Below, piece by piece: positions 28,457 to 37,299 of a DNA stretch of 64,000 bases. The DNA is from Thermodesulfobacteriota bacterium (GTDB taxonomy: Bacteria > Desulfobacterota_D > UBA1144 > Nemesobacterales > UBA2774): positions 1-64,000 of the forward strand of contig DAOKYU010000006.1 of the NCBI GenBank assembly GCA_035325995.1, in the 5' to 3' direction. Positions within the stretch are counted from its first letter, which is position 1, and every line of letters starts with the position of its first letter. A model generated the notes under the pieces. That model worked only from the letters and a program-made list of their open reading frames with translations. It did no database searches and had not been told where the DNA came from. A program made the translations under genes and the position numbers.

Positions 28457-30246
28457 AGCTCGCTTCTTATCCTCTGGACCTGGGTGATGCGCTCTATTTT
28501 TTCCATGAGCCTCGCGCGGAGCTCGGTATCGTCGTCGTCCGGCGATTCTTCCTCGGATATGATATCGAGGCCCCGGCGGTAATAGGCCAGTGCGGTATCG
28601 TCGTCGCCCGCGGCGGAGTAGGCGTCGCCAAGGTGCTCGTATATGGACGGGTCGCCGGGCTGCCTTTCGGCGGCTTCCCTCAAGACGGTTATAGCCTCGT
28701 CGTACCTGCCTTTTTTATAGTAGACCCACCCAAGGCTGTCGAGTATGTATCCCTTGTCGGGCGACAGGGAGAGGGCTTTCTTAACCAGCGCCTCGGCCTC
28801 GTCGAGGTTCTCGCCGCGCTCGGCGTAGGTATACCCGACGAAGTTAAGGGCGTCGGCGTGCTCGGGGTTTATCCCGATGAGCTCCTTCATGGTTTCGATC
28901 GACTTTTCCTGCTCGTCGAGGAGGTAGTACGTGACCCCGAGCGAGTAGTATATGGTTTCGCTTTCCGGGTTTGCTTCGAGGAACTTTTTGTAAAGCCCGA
29001 CGGCGTCCTCGTCGCGCCCGAGCTTTCTGTAAACGCTTCCCAGGTAATTGACTATGATTTCGTTTTGCGGCTCGCGCCGGTAGGCCTGCTCCATTATGGC
29101 GAGCGATTCGGAGAGCGAGCCCTGTTTTTCGTAGATGTAGGCCTTCTGGACGAGGCTAGCGTCGTAGAATTCCGATTCGGGGCCGAGGGCGTCCAGGAGC
29201 TGAACCGCGGATTCGTAGTTGCCCGTCTCGACGTATGCGAGGGCGAGGTAGTACTTGGCCCTTTCGTCGTTCGGGTTGCCGAGGAGTATTAGCCTGAACT
29301 CTTCTATCGCTTTTTCGAAGTCGCGGCTTTCTATATAAAGGAGGCCGAGACGGAGTTTCAAATCCGGGTTGTGATAGTCGAGTGTCTCCGCCTTTTCGAA
29401 CTGCTCGCGGGCGTCCTCGACGCGGTTAACGCGGAAGAGGAAGTTGCCGTAGCGGACGTAGGACTCGAGGCTGTTCGGGTAAAGCACGATGACGTCCCTG
29501 TATATGTCTTCGGATTCCTTTATCCTCCCCTGCTGCTCGTATACGACGGCAAGCTCGACGAGGGCCGAGCCGAAGCTCGGGTTGATTTCGAGGGCTTTCT
29601 TGTAGCTCGCCTCGGCGCCGGCGTAGTCGCCCTTTTCGTAAAGGAGCCGCCCGAGGAAGAAATACCCCTTTTCGCTGTCGGGGTAGAGCTCGGTGATTTT
29701 CTCGAATTTGGCCTCTGCGGAGTCGAGGTTCCCGGCCTCCGTGTCCATTATGGCCAGGAACAGAAGCGACTCGGCGTCGTTCGGGTCGAGCTCGACCGCT
29801 TTATTGAGTATATCGACGGATTTTTCCTTGAGAGCCGGGTCCCGGGAGGAGGCGTACACCCTCCCGAGGAGCGTGTAGGAAGGCGCGAAACCGGGGCCGA
29901 CTTCTATTGATTCTTCGAGCTTCGTAAGAGCGTCGGTCATCCTGCCCTCGGATATGTACATGAGTGCGAGGTTGTATTTAAGGTAGGCCGATTCCGGGTC
30001 GGCGAGCTCGGCGTATTCGAGCTCGCGGAGCGAGTCGGCGTTACGGCCGTCGAGATAAAGCATCCGCGAGAGCGAGAAGTGGTAGTAGGCGTCGTTCCTG
30101 GACGGCTCTTCCGAGACGAACGGAGCCTCGGGATTCATCGGGTCTATCGTCTTCGCCGATTTAGGGGCGCAGGCTGTGAGCGCGGCCAGCGGCAGGAAAA
30201 GCGCCAGCGCCGCCGTCAGAAGCTTTTTTCCGGTTCTTTCGTTCAT
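28453..30246 (-). CDS. TPR-repeat lipoprotein
   Basis: A 597-residue lipoprotein: signal peptide, lipobox LTAC with Cys26, then about 13 to 15 tetratricopeptide repeats from residue 50 to 575 (e.g. YYHFSLSRMLYLDGR, AESLLFLAIMDTEAGN, GDPSIYEHLGDAYSAAGD). The superhelix would serve as a protein-binding scaffold on the periplasmic face of a membrane. Lies between a transglutaminase gene and a LolB-like lipoprotein, 4-base overlaps on both sides, so a complex or coordinated envelope process is likely. The partner cannot be named. Confidence 0.93.
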   Translation of the reverse strand: MNERTGKKLLTAALALFLPLAALTACAPKSAKTIDPMNPEAPFVSEEPSRNDAYYHFSLSRMLYLDGRNADSLRELEYAELADPESAYLKYNLALMYISEGRMTDALTKLEESIEVGPGFAPSYTLLGRVYASSRDPALKEKSVDILNKAVELDPNDAESLLFLAIMDTEAGNLDSAEAKFEKITELYPDSEKGYFFLGRLLYEKGDYAGAEASYKKALEINPSFGSALVELAVVYEQQGRIKESEDIYRDVIVLYPNSLESYVRYGNFLFRVNRVEDAREQFEKAETLDYHNPDLKLRLGLLYIESRDFEKAIEEFRLILLGNPNDERAKYYLALAYVETGNYESAVQLLDALGPESEFYDASLVQKAYIYEKQGSLSESLAIMEQAYRREPQNEIIVNYLGSVYRKLGRDEDAVGLYKKFLEANPESETIYYSLGVTYYLLDEQEKSIETMKELIGINPEHADALNFVGYTYAERGENLDEAEALVKKALSLSPDKGYILDSLGWVYYKKGRYDEAITVLREAAERQPGDPSIYEHLGDAYSAAGDDDTALAYYRRGLDIISEEESPDDDDTELRARLMEKIERITQVQRIRSEL

Positions 30247-31709
30247 CGGGACGCTTCCAGAATACTGAGGTTAATTTTACCCACGGCTTTCATTATTCGG
30301 GAGGTATCGCTTAAATTTCCCTCTATGAGCTTGATGTGCGTGGCGTCGGCCGGCATCTGGCCGAAAGCCGAATCGACGGCCACCCACTTGCCCACGTAGA
30401 CTTCGTTCCACGCATGATAGTAGAACCTGCCGTCGATGTATATTGTACCTGACACCGCCTTCGTGGGAATCCCCGCGGCGCGGGCCAGGGCGGCGTAGAG
30501 GGCCGAGTGCTCGTTGCAGTCGCCGGAGCGTGTTTTCAGCACGTCGAGGGCGTTGGGCACGCTGGCCGTTCCCTCCTTTTTTATATTGCGGAAGACCCAG
30601 TCGTTTATGAGCGCGGCCGCCTTTGCGGCGTCCTTCTCGCTCCCGGTGATCTCCGCGGCGGCCGCCGCGATTTCGGGGGCGCTGCTGTCCACGAGCGGGC
30701 CGGGCTTCATGTATTCGTCGAGGCCGCCTTTGTACGGGGTTTCGTAAGAGCCGTTCCCGTCGGGCCCTTCGGCTTTTATTTCTATCGTATCGCCGTTCGT
30801 AAACTGCCTGTAGCCGTCGGCGAGCTTAAAGCCGCCGTCCCGGGGGAGGCCGGAAATCTCGGCCTTGAGGTACGTCGTCCCGCGCGGGTCGTCGAGCGTG
30901 ACGTTCGAAGGTATGGAGGTCAGGTCCGTGATGTCGAATATATCGAGACCGCCTGCGCCTGCGCCCTCGGCGTCTTTATACGCCGTGAGGCCGGGGGGCA
31001 TCTCCTGCTTTACGACAAGGCCCGAATCGGTGAGCCAGGAGGTTATCTCCATGCCGGAGACGTCGGAGACGATTTTCCACGCATCGTATCTCCCGAGCCC
31101 GGGGACCTCGACCTTCTCCCTCCCCTTTACCCTGTGTATCGTCAGGAGCGCGTTCTCGTCCCCGCCCGTCACTATCGTAAGCGGGTCCATGACAGGGACT
31201 TTATATTCCGCCCCGGGCTTCATATCCCGGGAAGAAAGCCATTCGGGGAGGAGGGCCGCGGGGATCGGGGAAGAAGAGGTTTTGAAGAAGAGCTCGCTTC
31301 CACCCGAAACGGAATCAGTCTTTATCCTGAATCCGCCCTCCGCCTTTTCGCCCGTGAGCTTCATACCGCCCGAGGGGGAATCGAACTCGTATTCGAAGGA
31401 CTTCACCTCGCCGCCCGCGAGGTGATACGTCCCCACGGTGCTCACGTCCTGGACCTTATCGAGGAGCTTTATCCTGATGGAGGTCTTCTCGAAGACCTCG
31501 GAGGAGCCGCCTTCCTTTTTAATCGTATATACGGAGGAGCCGACTCTCCGGCCGCCGGAGTAAATCGACATCGTTTGGGTATCGTGCGCGGCTTCAGCCC
31601 CGGAGGCGATATTCCAGAAGGGAAGAGAACAAAGAGCGAGGAGCGAGAGCGCTGTGCGTAAGGACATTCGAACTAATAATTTACACACCCGGGGCCGCTC
31701 TCTCAACAT
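30243..31709 (-). CDS. Secreted transglutaminase-like protein
   Basis: A 488-residue periplasmic protein. After a signal peptide (hydrophobic SLRTALSLLALCSLPFWN, cleavage near GAEA) comes a beta-rich region (about 40-330), then a transglutaminase-like domain (about 335-470) with the Cys in RSGDCNEHSALYAALARAAGIPT, the His in YYHAWNEVYVG and the Asp in WVAVDSAFGQMPAD, a full catalytic triad. Such domains act as proteases or amidases on peptide links. The start at 31709 has GGAGG 6 bases upstream; a Met at 31667 lacks a ribosome site. Heads a leftward operon running to the TPR and LolB-like genes and perhaps ptsHI. Promoter region shared with the divergent arsR. Confidence 0.88.
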   Translation of the reverse strand: MLRERPRVCKLLVRMSLRTALSLLALCSLPFWNIASGAEAAHDTQTMSIYSGGRRVGSSVYTIKKEGGSSEVFEKTSIRIKLLDKVQDVSTVGTYHLAGGEVKSFEYEFDSPSGGMKLTGEKAEGGFRIKTDSVSGGSELFFKTSSSPIPAALLPEWLSSRDMKPGAEYKVPVMDPLTIVTGGDENALLTIHRVKGREKVEVPGLGRYDAWKIVSDVSGMEITSWLTDSGLVVKQEMPPGLTAYKDAEGAGAGGLDIFDITDLTSIPSNVTLDDPRGTTYLKAEISGLPRDGGFKLADGYRQFTNGDTIEIKAEGPDGNGSYETPYKGGLDEYMKPGPLVDSSAPEIAAAAAEITGSEKDAAKAAALINDWVFRNIKKEGTASVPNALDVLKTRSGDCNEHSALYAALARAAGIPTKAVSGTIYIDGRFYYHAWNEVYVGKWVAVDSAFGQMPADATHIKLIEGNLSDTSRIMKAVGKINLSILEASR

Positions 31710-31779
31710 ATTTATCCTCCGCTTCGGGGAATGTTGCATGGACCCTTGCCGGGCCACATATTTCGAGTATTCTAGTAAC

Positions 31780-32148
31780 ATGGAAACATTACTCGATAAG
31801 AACGAAACGGTCGGACATTTTGCCGATATGATGTCGGCGATGGGAAACGAGCAGAGGCTCCGTATCGTGAGGCTCCTCCTGCAGTCGCACCCGGAGGGGA
31901 TGGTGGCGGGGGATATCCAGACCGGGCTGGGGATACCCGGCTCGACGCTGTCGCACCACCTGGAGAAGCTCAGGACCGCAGGCGTCGTGACCGTAAGGCG
32001 CGAGGGGACTTACCTGAGATACATGGTGAACTGCCCCGGTATGGAGGGGCTGCTAAGGTTCTTGTTCGTCGAATGCTGCACCGGCAGCGGGGCCGTCGAT
32101 CCCGAGTGCTGCTTCGTACCCGTAAAACGAAAGGAGGCCGGTAAATGA
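31780..32148 (+). CDS. arsR: ArsR-family arsenic-responsive repressor
   Basis: A 122-residue winged-helix repressor. The DNA-reading helix is GSTLSHHLEKLRTAGVV (about 54-70). The tail has paired cysteines, C99-C100 and C110-C111 in VECCTGSGAVDPECCF, plus C85, like the C-terminal As(III) site (Cys95, Cys96, Cys102) of the Acidithiobacillus-type ArsR rather than the classic helix-3 ELCVCDL site. As(III) binding would release DNA and switch on arsC and the aquaporin. The frame extends to a Met at 31738 with a weak ribosome site; at 31780 the mRNA would be almost leaderless. Overlaps arsC by 4 bases. Confidence 0.92.
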   Translation: METLLDKNETVGHFADMMSAMGNEQRLRIVRLLLQSHPEGMVAGDIQTGLGIPGSTLSHHLEKLRTAGVVTVRREGTYLRYMVNCPGMEGLLRFLFVECCTGSGAVDPECCFVPVKRKEAGK

Positions 32149-32597
32149 TCAAGCAAAAGGTTCTATTCATATGCATTCACAACTCGGCGCGGAGCCAGAT
32201 GGCCGAGGAGCTTTTACGGAGGATGGCCGGGGACAGGTTCGACGTCGCGAGCGCCGGGCTCGAGCCGGGTGTTATAAACCCGCTCGTCGTTAAGGCGCTT
32301 TCGGAGGAAGGCATCGACATTTCCGGCAAGGAGACGGTGTCCGCGCTCGACCTTCTCAAGGAGGGGAAATTCTTCACATACGTCGTAACCGTATGCGACG
32401 AGGCGTCCGCCGAATCGTGCCCCATATTCCCCGGGACCAGGGAGAGGCTTCACTGGGGCTTTCCCGACCCTTCGACGTTCACCGGAAGCGACGAGGAAAA
32501 GCTGGAGAGGATAAGAGAAATCCGGGACGCCATAAAGGAGAAGATCTCCGGCTGGCTTTCGGAGTCAGGCGCCGGGGAGAGGCTGAGGGCCGTATGA
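32145..32597 (+). CDS. arsC: Thioredoxin-coupled arsenate reductase
   Basis: A 150-residue enzyme of the low-molecular-weight phosphatase fold reducing As(V) to As(III). Nucleophile loop CIHNSARS (Cys10, Arg16), then the two resolving cysteines C84 and C92 in VTVCDEASAESCPIFPG, and the general acid Asp in FPDPSTFTGSDEE. This is the thioredoxin-type enzyme of Gram-positives and others, not the glutaredoxin type. Start overlaps arsR by 4 bases. Its product, As(III), needs an exit, which the next gene can provide. Confidence 0.96.
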   Translation: MIKQKVLFICIHNSARSQMAEELLRRMAGDRFDVASAGLEPGVINPLVVKALSEEGIDISGKETVSALDLLKEGKFFTYVVTVCDEASAESCPIFPGTRERLHWGFPDPSTFTGSDEEKLERIREIRDAIKEKISGWLSESGAGERLRAV

Positions 32598-32669
32598 CCT
32601 TACGCGGGAGAGCTACAGCCCGCCGGGTTTTATAGAATTGCGCTGCATTCCCGTTTCGCGGAGGATTCC

Positions 32670-33338
32670 TTGAAATATAATCTCAGGCTCTGTTTCGCCG
32701 AGGCGCTGGGGACTTTTATGCTCGTCTTCGCCGAGACGGGGGCCATGATAGTGAACGACCTCTACGGCGGAATGGTCACCCACGTGGGCGTCGCCGTCGT
32801 GTGGGGGCTCGTGGTTATGACGGTCGTATACGCCTTCGGCGACGTGTCCGGGGCTCACGTGAACCCCGCCGTCACCGTAGGGTTCTGGCTGGCCCGCCGC
32901 TTTCCGGGACGGCGCGTCGCGCCTTACATCGGGAGCCAGTGCCTTGGGGCCGTTCTGGCAAGCCTCGTACTGGGCCTGCTATTTGCGGACGGCTCCGGGC
33001 TCGGGAGGACCATGCCCTCGGGGTCTTCGGTGCAGTCGTTCGCTGTCGAAACCGTGCTCACGTTCTATCTCATGTTCGTGATCCTGAGCGTCGCTACGGG
33101 GAGCAAGGAGAAGGGAGTGATGGCCGGCTGCGCCATAGGGGCGGTAGTCGGGCTCGCGGCGCTCTTCGCCGGGCCTGTGTCCGGGGGGTCGATGAACCCG
33201 GCGCGGTCGCTGGCCCCTGCCCTGGTGTCGATGAGGCCCGGGTATCTATGGATATACGTCACCGCGCCGTTTATCGGGTCGTCCCTGGCAGTGGCCGCGT
33301 TTTGCCTTGTCCGCGCTGTCCGCCCGCTGGAAGGATGA
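32670..33338 (+). CDS. Aquaporin family channel, probable As(III) exit channel
   Basis: A 222-residue MIP-family channel of six membrane helices with two re-entrant NPA loops: SGAHVNPAVTVGF (Asn65) and SGGSMNPARSLAP (Asn176). In Sinorhizobium meliloti the aquaglyceroporin AqpS sits in an ars operon and lets As(III), made inside by ArsC, flow out down its gradient. The same arrangement of arsR, arsC and a MIP gene here supports that role; no arsB or acr3 pump gene is in view. The start is a TTG with CGGAGG 5 bases before it. Water or glycerol transport cannot be ruled out. Confidence 0.9.
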   Translation: MKYNLRLCFAEALGTFMLVFAETGAMIVNDLYGGMVTHVGVAVVWGLVVMTVVYAFGDVSGAHVNPAVTVGFWLARRFPGRRVAPYIGSQCLGAVLASLVLGLLFADGSGLGRTMPSGSSVQSFAVETVLTFYLMFVILSVATGSKEKGVMAGCAIGAVVGLAALFAGPVSGGSMNPARSLAPALVSMRPGYLWIYVTAPFIGSSLAVAAFCLVRAVRPLEG

Positions 33339-33458
33339 GCCGTTCCGGGACTTCCCGCCGTTTTTGTCAGTAGATACCGCGATTACTCGTAAACGTCCGT
33401 AAACAGTCTTTAAAAAGCGATTGACAGAAAGACGCGTTTAAGGTTCACTAAACAGGAT

Positions 33459-34535
33459 ATGGACGCGATGGATATATTCGGAAAGGTGTTTGACGGGGAG
33501 CGCGTAACACGCGACGAAGGACTTTACCTTCTCAAAAACGCCGACACCATACAGATGGGCTCCGTGGCCGATTCCGTGAGGCGGAGGCACCACCCCGAGG
33601 GGCTCGTAACGTTCGTCGCCGACACCAACCCGAATTACACCAACGTCTGCGATACCGAGTGCCTTTTCTGTGCGTTCTGGCGCCCGGCAGGGGCCAGCGA
33701 CGCCTACACCCACAGCGTTGACAAGATGATAGAGACGATGCGGACCGCATACCACAACGGGGCCACGACCGTCCTCCTCCAGGGGGGGCACAACAAGGAA
33801 ATCACTCTCGATTATTACCTCGATATAATAAGAAGGACGCGCGAGGAGATACCCGGCCTTCACCTCCACGCATTTTCAGCGCCGGAGATAACGGCCATAG
33901 CGAAGTACTCGGACCTTACCACGGAGGAAGTATTGAGTCGCTTCTGGGACGCCGGCCTCCGGACTATCCCCGGCGGCGGCGCGGAAGTGCTTTCGAACCG
34001 CGTCCGGAAGAAGATAAGCCCGCTCAAGATCGACGCCGACCAGTGGATGAAGGTTACGCGCGAGGCGCACCTCCAGGGTTTCAAAACGACGGCGACGATG
34101 ATGTTCGGGCACTTCGAGCAGGACGAGGACATATTGGAGCACCTCGATAGAGTGAGGGAGCTCCAGGACGAGACGGGGAACTTCCTCGCCTTTATTCCCT
34201 GGACGTTCAAGCCCAAGAACACATTCCTCGAAAGGAAGCTCCCGAACGAGGTAAGCGGCGACAGGTATCTTCGCGTGCTCGCGCTTTCGAGGATTTACCT
34301 CGACAACTTCGTTCACATCCAGGGGTCGTGGTTCACGCAGGGGAACAAGATGGGCACGCTCTCGATGCACTACGGCGCGAGCGACCTCGGCGGAACGCTG
34401 TTCGACGAGAACGTCCTCTGCTGCGCCGAGAACAAGCTCCGCTCCACCGTGGACGACCTCGTCCACATGATAAGGTCATCGGGATTCGTCCCCGCCCGGA
34501 GGGACACCTACTACCAGGTCGTGCAGCGTTACTGA
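33459..34535 (+). CDS. mqnC: Cyclic dehypoxanthinyl futalosine synthase
   Basis: A 358-residue radical SAM enzyme of the futalosine pathway to menaquinone. The cluster motif is NVCDTECLFCAFWR (Cys64, Cys68, Cys71, a CxxxCxxC), followed by LLQGGHNKE and HAFSAPEI, both typical of MqnC/MqnE, and a C-terminal region with FAIPWTFKPKNT-like text, FTQGNKMGTLSMHYGASDLGG and NVLCCAENKLRST. It forms the spiro ring from dehypoxanthine futalosine. Complete. It is alone here, so the other mqn genes lie elsewhere. Confidence 0.95.
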   Translation: MDAMDIFGKVFDGERVTRDEGLYLLKNADTIQMGSVADSVRRRHHPEGLVTFVADTNPNYTNVCDTECLFCAFWRPAGASDAYTHSVDKMIETMRTAYHNGATTVLLQGGHNKEITLDYYLDIIRRTREEIPGLHLHAFSAPEITAIAKYSDLTTEEVLSRFWDAGLRTIPGGGAEVLSNRVRKKISPLKIDADQWMKVTREAHLQGFKTTATMMFGHFEQDEDILEHLDRVRELQDETGNFLAFIPWTFKPKNTFLERKLPNEVSGDRYLRVLALSRIYLDNFVHIQGSWFTQGNKMGTLSMHYGASDLGGTLFDENVLCCAENKLRSTVDDLVHMIRSSGFVPARRDTYYQVVQRY

Positions 34536-34626
34536 AGCGCCCTGGAATTGCCTTCTCGCGGCGTCTGCCTGCCTGCAAAGTTTAGAGAATTTTGAGAATT
34601 CGAAGGAAAGGATAAATCCACTCTGA

Positions 34627-34646
34627 CCCTCCTTTACAAAGGAGGG
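34627..34646. repeat. Perfect palindrome, possible bidirectional terminator or repeat
   Basis: CCCTCCTTT-ac-AAAGGAGGG: a 9-bp perfect inverted repeat with a 2-base centre between the convergent mqnC and the leftward gene at 34700. Such units recur in genomes as dispersed repeats; with only one copy seen here its class is open. Confidence 0.5.
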
Positions 34647-34699
34647 AATTCAAAAGCAAAGATCACATCGGAAGGTACGTTTTAGTCGCCCGGAAGGCT

Positions 34700-35119
34700 T
34701 TACGGGCCTTTGAGTGCGGTTGTAGCCAGTATTTTCCACGCGTTCCCCGTAAACGAGACGAGGCATTCGAGCGCGGGGTAGCCGGAGAGCATGAGGTCGA
34801 AGAACTCGCGGGCCGAGCTCGTGTGGACGGGGGTCGATAAGAAGAGCCCTGCGCCGCCGTCCTCGAGCCCCGCGCATTCGCAGGGGGAGAGGTCGAAGTC
34901 CACGCCGACGCCGGGGATGGTATCCGTGCCGGGGTCGAACCCGGAGACCGAGATATTCCCCTCGTCGTCCGCGAGCGAGATACGAATGCCTATCACTGCC
35001 CGCCCCGATTCGAGGAGGAGCGACGCGGCCTTCTCGTCTATGTCGGCGATATGTATAACTTCGGATTCGGAGCCGGCGTTCACTGCGGATATTCTATCAG
35101 ACACCGAAGCTGAATTCAC
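34700..35119 (-). CDS. Hypothetical acidic protein
   Basis: A 139-residue soluble protein, acidic and Ser/Asp-rich, with a long beta-type middle section (GIRISLADDEGNISVSGFDPG). I do not recognise a family. The start is a GTG with no well-placed ribosome site; there is no obvious alternative. It follows the 680-residue secreted protein by 21 bases on the same strand, so it is probably cotranscribed with it. Frame and codon pattern look coding, but the call rests on length and position. Confidence 0.6.
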   Translation of the reverse strand: MNSASVSDRISAVNAGSESEVIHIADIDEKAASLLLESGRAVIGIRISLADDEGNISVSGFDPGTDTIPGVGVDFDLSPCECAGLEDGGAGLFLSTPVHTSSAREFFDLMLSGYPALECLVSFTGNAWKILATTALKGP

Positions 35120-35140
35120 CCTTCCCGTGAGCCTGCCGTG

Positions 35141-37183
35141 CTAGCGTCCCCTGATGGAAGACCTGTTGAAGGACAACCCGCCGCCATTGTTCCCGCCGCC
35201 GAAGCTGCGGCTCGGGGCGCTCCTCACGGAGCCGCCCGACGGACGGGAGCTTCCCCTGTTGTAGCTCGGCCTCGAGCCGGAGCCGCCGCTGCTGCGGACG
35301 TTGCCCTGCGAAGGCTGACGGTAGCTCCGGGGCTGGACGCTCTGCCTGCCCTGGCCGGGCCCGCCGCCCCTGTCGTAGCCCTGACGCGGGGCCGAGGAAT
35401 CGATATTCCTGACCGGCGACGGGGCCGACCGCCTTTCGGGCGCTCTCATATTCCCTTGCCTGTTCACGGACGGGGCGCTCCCCTGCTTTCCCTGGGGTAT
35501 GGCTTTCATGCTCGGTGTGTAGCCTTGCCGGTGGTTGACCGATGGCCTGCCCGCATCGGGGGAGTAATTCCGGGGCATCGTCATGTTCCGGGGGCCGCTG
35601 CCCTGCCTGTCGGGCTGGGGCCTTACCGTCGAAGGGCGGTTCATCGTCGGGGCGTTGCCCCGCGGGCCGTTCATCGAAGGCTGGTAGTTCCGTGGACCGT
35701 TCATAGACCGGCCGGACGGGCCGTTCATGCCCGGGTTCGAAAGCGCTTCCTGGCGCGGGCCGTAATTCGGCGTGCGGTCGAGGGACTGGCGGTTCATCCC
35801 AGGCCCGGAATTCTGCGGCCTGTTCATTGCCGGGGCGTTGCCGCGGGGGCCGCCGGAATCGAGGTTGCCCCTTTCGGGACGCATCGGGCCGTTGTCCGGG
35901 GCCAGGCCGTTCGGAGACATGCCGGGCCTGCCGCCGCCGTTCCTAATCGAGCCGAGCCGCCCGTCTTCACCCTGGCCGTTCGCTGGGCCGTTCCTTCTTA
36001 TGACGCCGTGCTCGCTCGGGCTCGTGTTGCCGTAAAGGGAGTTTGCGTCGACCGGGTTCCTGACGCCGCTCGCGGGGCTGTTTCCATCCCCCGTGCCGGG
36101 CCTGAGATTCCGGCCGGGATTCGCACCGTTGTCGAGAGAAGCGCGGTCCGTGCCGGCGCCGTTATTTATATTCCTGCCGTTACGGCCGGGGTTGTGAACG
36201 GCGTCGGCCGAGAACGGATTCTCGCCGTCCTTTCTTTCTATGCTCGGCCTGTAGACCGCGAACTTGCCGTTTTCGGCGACGGAAGCGCCGCGCGCGTTAC
36301 GGTTCCTTACGGTCGTGAGGTCCGAATCGACGAGGCTTACGCGCTCTATCCTGGCCCCTCCGGAATTTTCCAGGACGCTCCTGTCGGGGCCGAGGTTACG
36401 CACCCTGCCGTTATCGACCTGTATGTTGGTCACGTTCCTGGTGTTCCGGTTCGTGACGAGGTCGCGGTTTTTGTCAATGTCGACTGCGACGAGCTTGGAG
36501 TTCTTGTTCCCGAATTTATCCTCGGGAACGAAGACGCAGTGGTCGCCCGGCGCGTAGTAATCGTTGTCGTAGTAGTGCCCTTTATCGTGATGGCGGTACT
36601 TGTTGCCGTGGTGTTTTCCGTGCTTGTGGCCGCCGTAATAGTCGTAGTCGTAATAGTTGAAGCTGAAATAGTTGCCGCCGTAGCCGTAGCCGGGGTAGTA
36701 CCCGTAACCGCCGCCGTAGTAGCCTCCACCGTAATAACCCCCGCCTCCGAAGCCGAGGCCTATCTCGAGGAAGAAGTTATTGTCGGGCGGGAGCGGCGAC
36801 CATCCGACGTATCCCGGGGTCTGGTACCACGAAACCCACGCGGGCGCCCACGTCGTGCCCGGCACCCATAACCACCCGTAGTAAGGGTCCATCACCCATC
36901 TGCCGTAGTGGTATGTCGCCCAGCCCCAGGGCTCGTAGGAAGACCACGTCCATCCGAGATCGGACCATACCCATTGGCCGTCCATGTAGGGACGCCAGCC
37001 CGCACCCACCCCCGCGGGCGCCCATGCGTACCCGTAGTCCATCGGGACCCAGTTGCCGTACGGGGCAAGTGAGCTGTAGAAGAGATTGAAGCTTACGGCG
37101 GTGTTCGCGCGGGCCTTTTCGTCCGCCGCGAACCCTGTGAAAAGTGCAAATGCCAGAGCTAATACTGCCAGCTTTTTTTTCAT
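35141..37183 (-). CDS. Secreted aromatic-rich DUF6600-type protein
   Basis: A 680-residue exported protein: signal peptide (about 1-20), a Trp/Tyr-rich block with repeated YGxWVPxxxGYAW-like units (about 30-135; WGWATYHYGRW is typical of DUF6600), a Gly/Tyr run (about 150-180), then a long low-complexity tail from about 330 to 680 rich in Asn, Pro, Arg and Gly with repeated MNGPRG/MNRP-like units. The tail is basic and likely disordered. No enzyme motif. Its role is unknown; wall or surface attachment of the basic tail is plausible. Confidence 0.82.
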   Translation of the reverse strand: MKKKLAVLALAFALFTGFAADEKARANTAVSFNLFYSSLAPYGNWVPMDYGYAWAPAGVGAGWRPYMDGQWVWSDLGWTWSSYEPWGWATYHYGRWVMDPYYGWLWVPGTTWAPAWVSWYQTPGYVGWSPLPPDNNFFLEIGLGFGGGGYYGGGYYGGGYGYYPGYGYGGNYFSFNYYDYDYYGGHKHGKHHGNKYRHHDKGHYYDNDYYAPGDHCVFVPEDKFGNKNSKLVAVDIDKNRDLVTNRNTRNVTNIQVDNGRVRNLGPDRSVLENSGGARIERVSLVDSDLTTVRNRNARGASVAENGKFAVYRPSIERKDGENPFSADAVHNPGRNGRNINNGAGTDRASLDNGANPGRNLRPGTGDGNSPASGVRNPVDANSLYGNTSPSEHGVIRRNGPANGQGEDGRLGSIRNGGGRPGMSPNGLAPDNGPMRPERGNLDSGGPRGNAPAMNRPQNSGPGMNRQSLDRTPNYGPRQEALSNPGMNGPSGRSMNGPRNYQPSMNGPRGNAPTMNRPSTVRPQPDRQGSGPRNMTMPRNYSPDAGRPSVNHRQGYTPSMKAIPQGKQGSAPSVNRQGNMRAPERRSAPSPVRNIDSSAPRQGYDRGGGPGQGRQSVQPRSYRQPSQGNVRSSGGSGSRPSYNRGSSRPSGGSVRSAPSRSFGGGNNGGGLSFNRSSIRGR

Positions 37184-37299
37184 GTTCTGTTACCTCTCGC
37201 CTGTAAATACAACACTACCATATTAAACCGGCGAGAAGTACAAAATGTTTCAAGCTCGATTCCGGGGCCGCGGCGTGTGTGCGGACGGCCGAAAAATAT

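Noticed and set aside
33421..33449. Promoter of mqnC
   Set aside because: A perfect TTGACA is present but no acceptable -10 follows at 16-18 bases.
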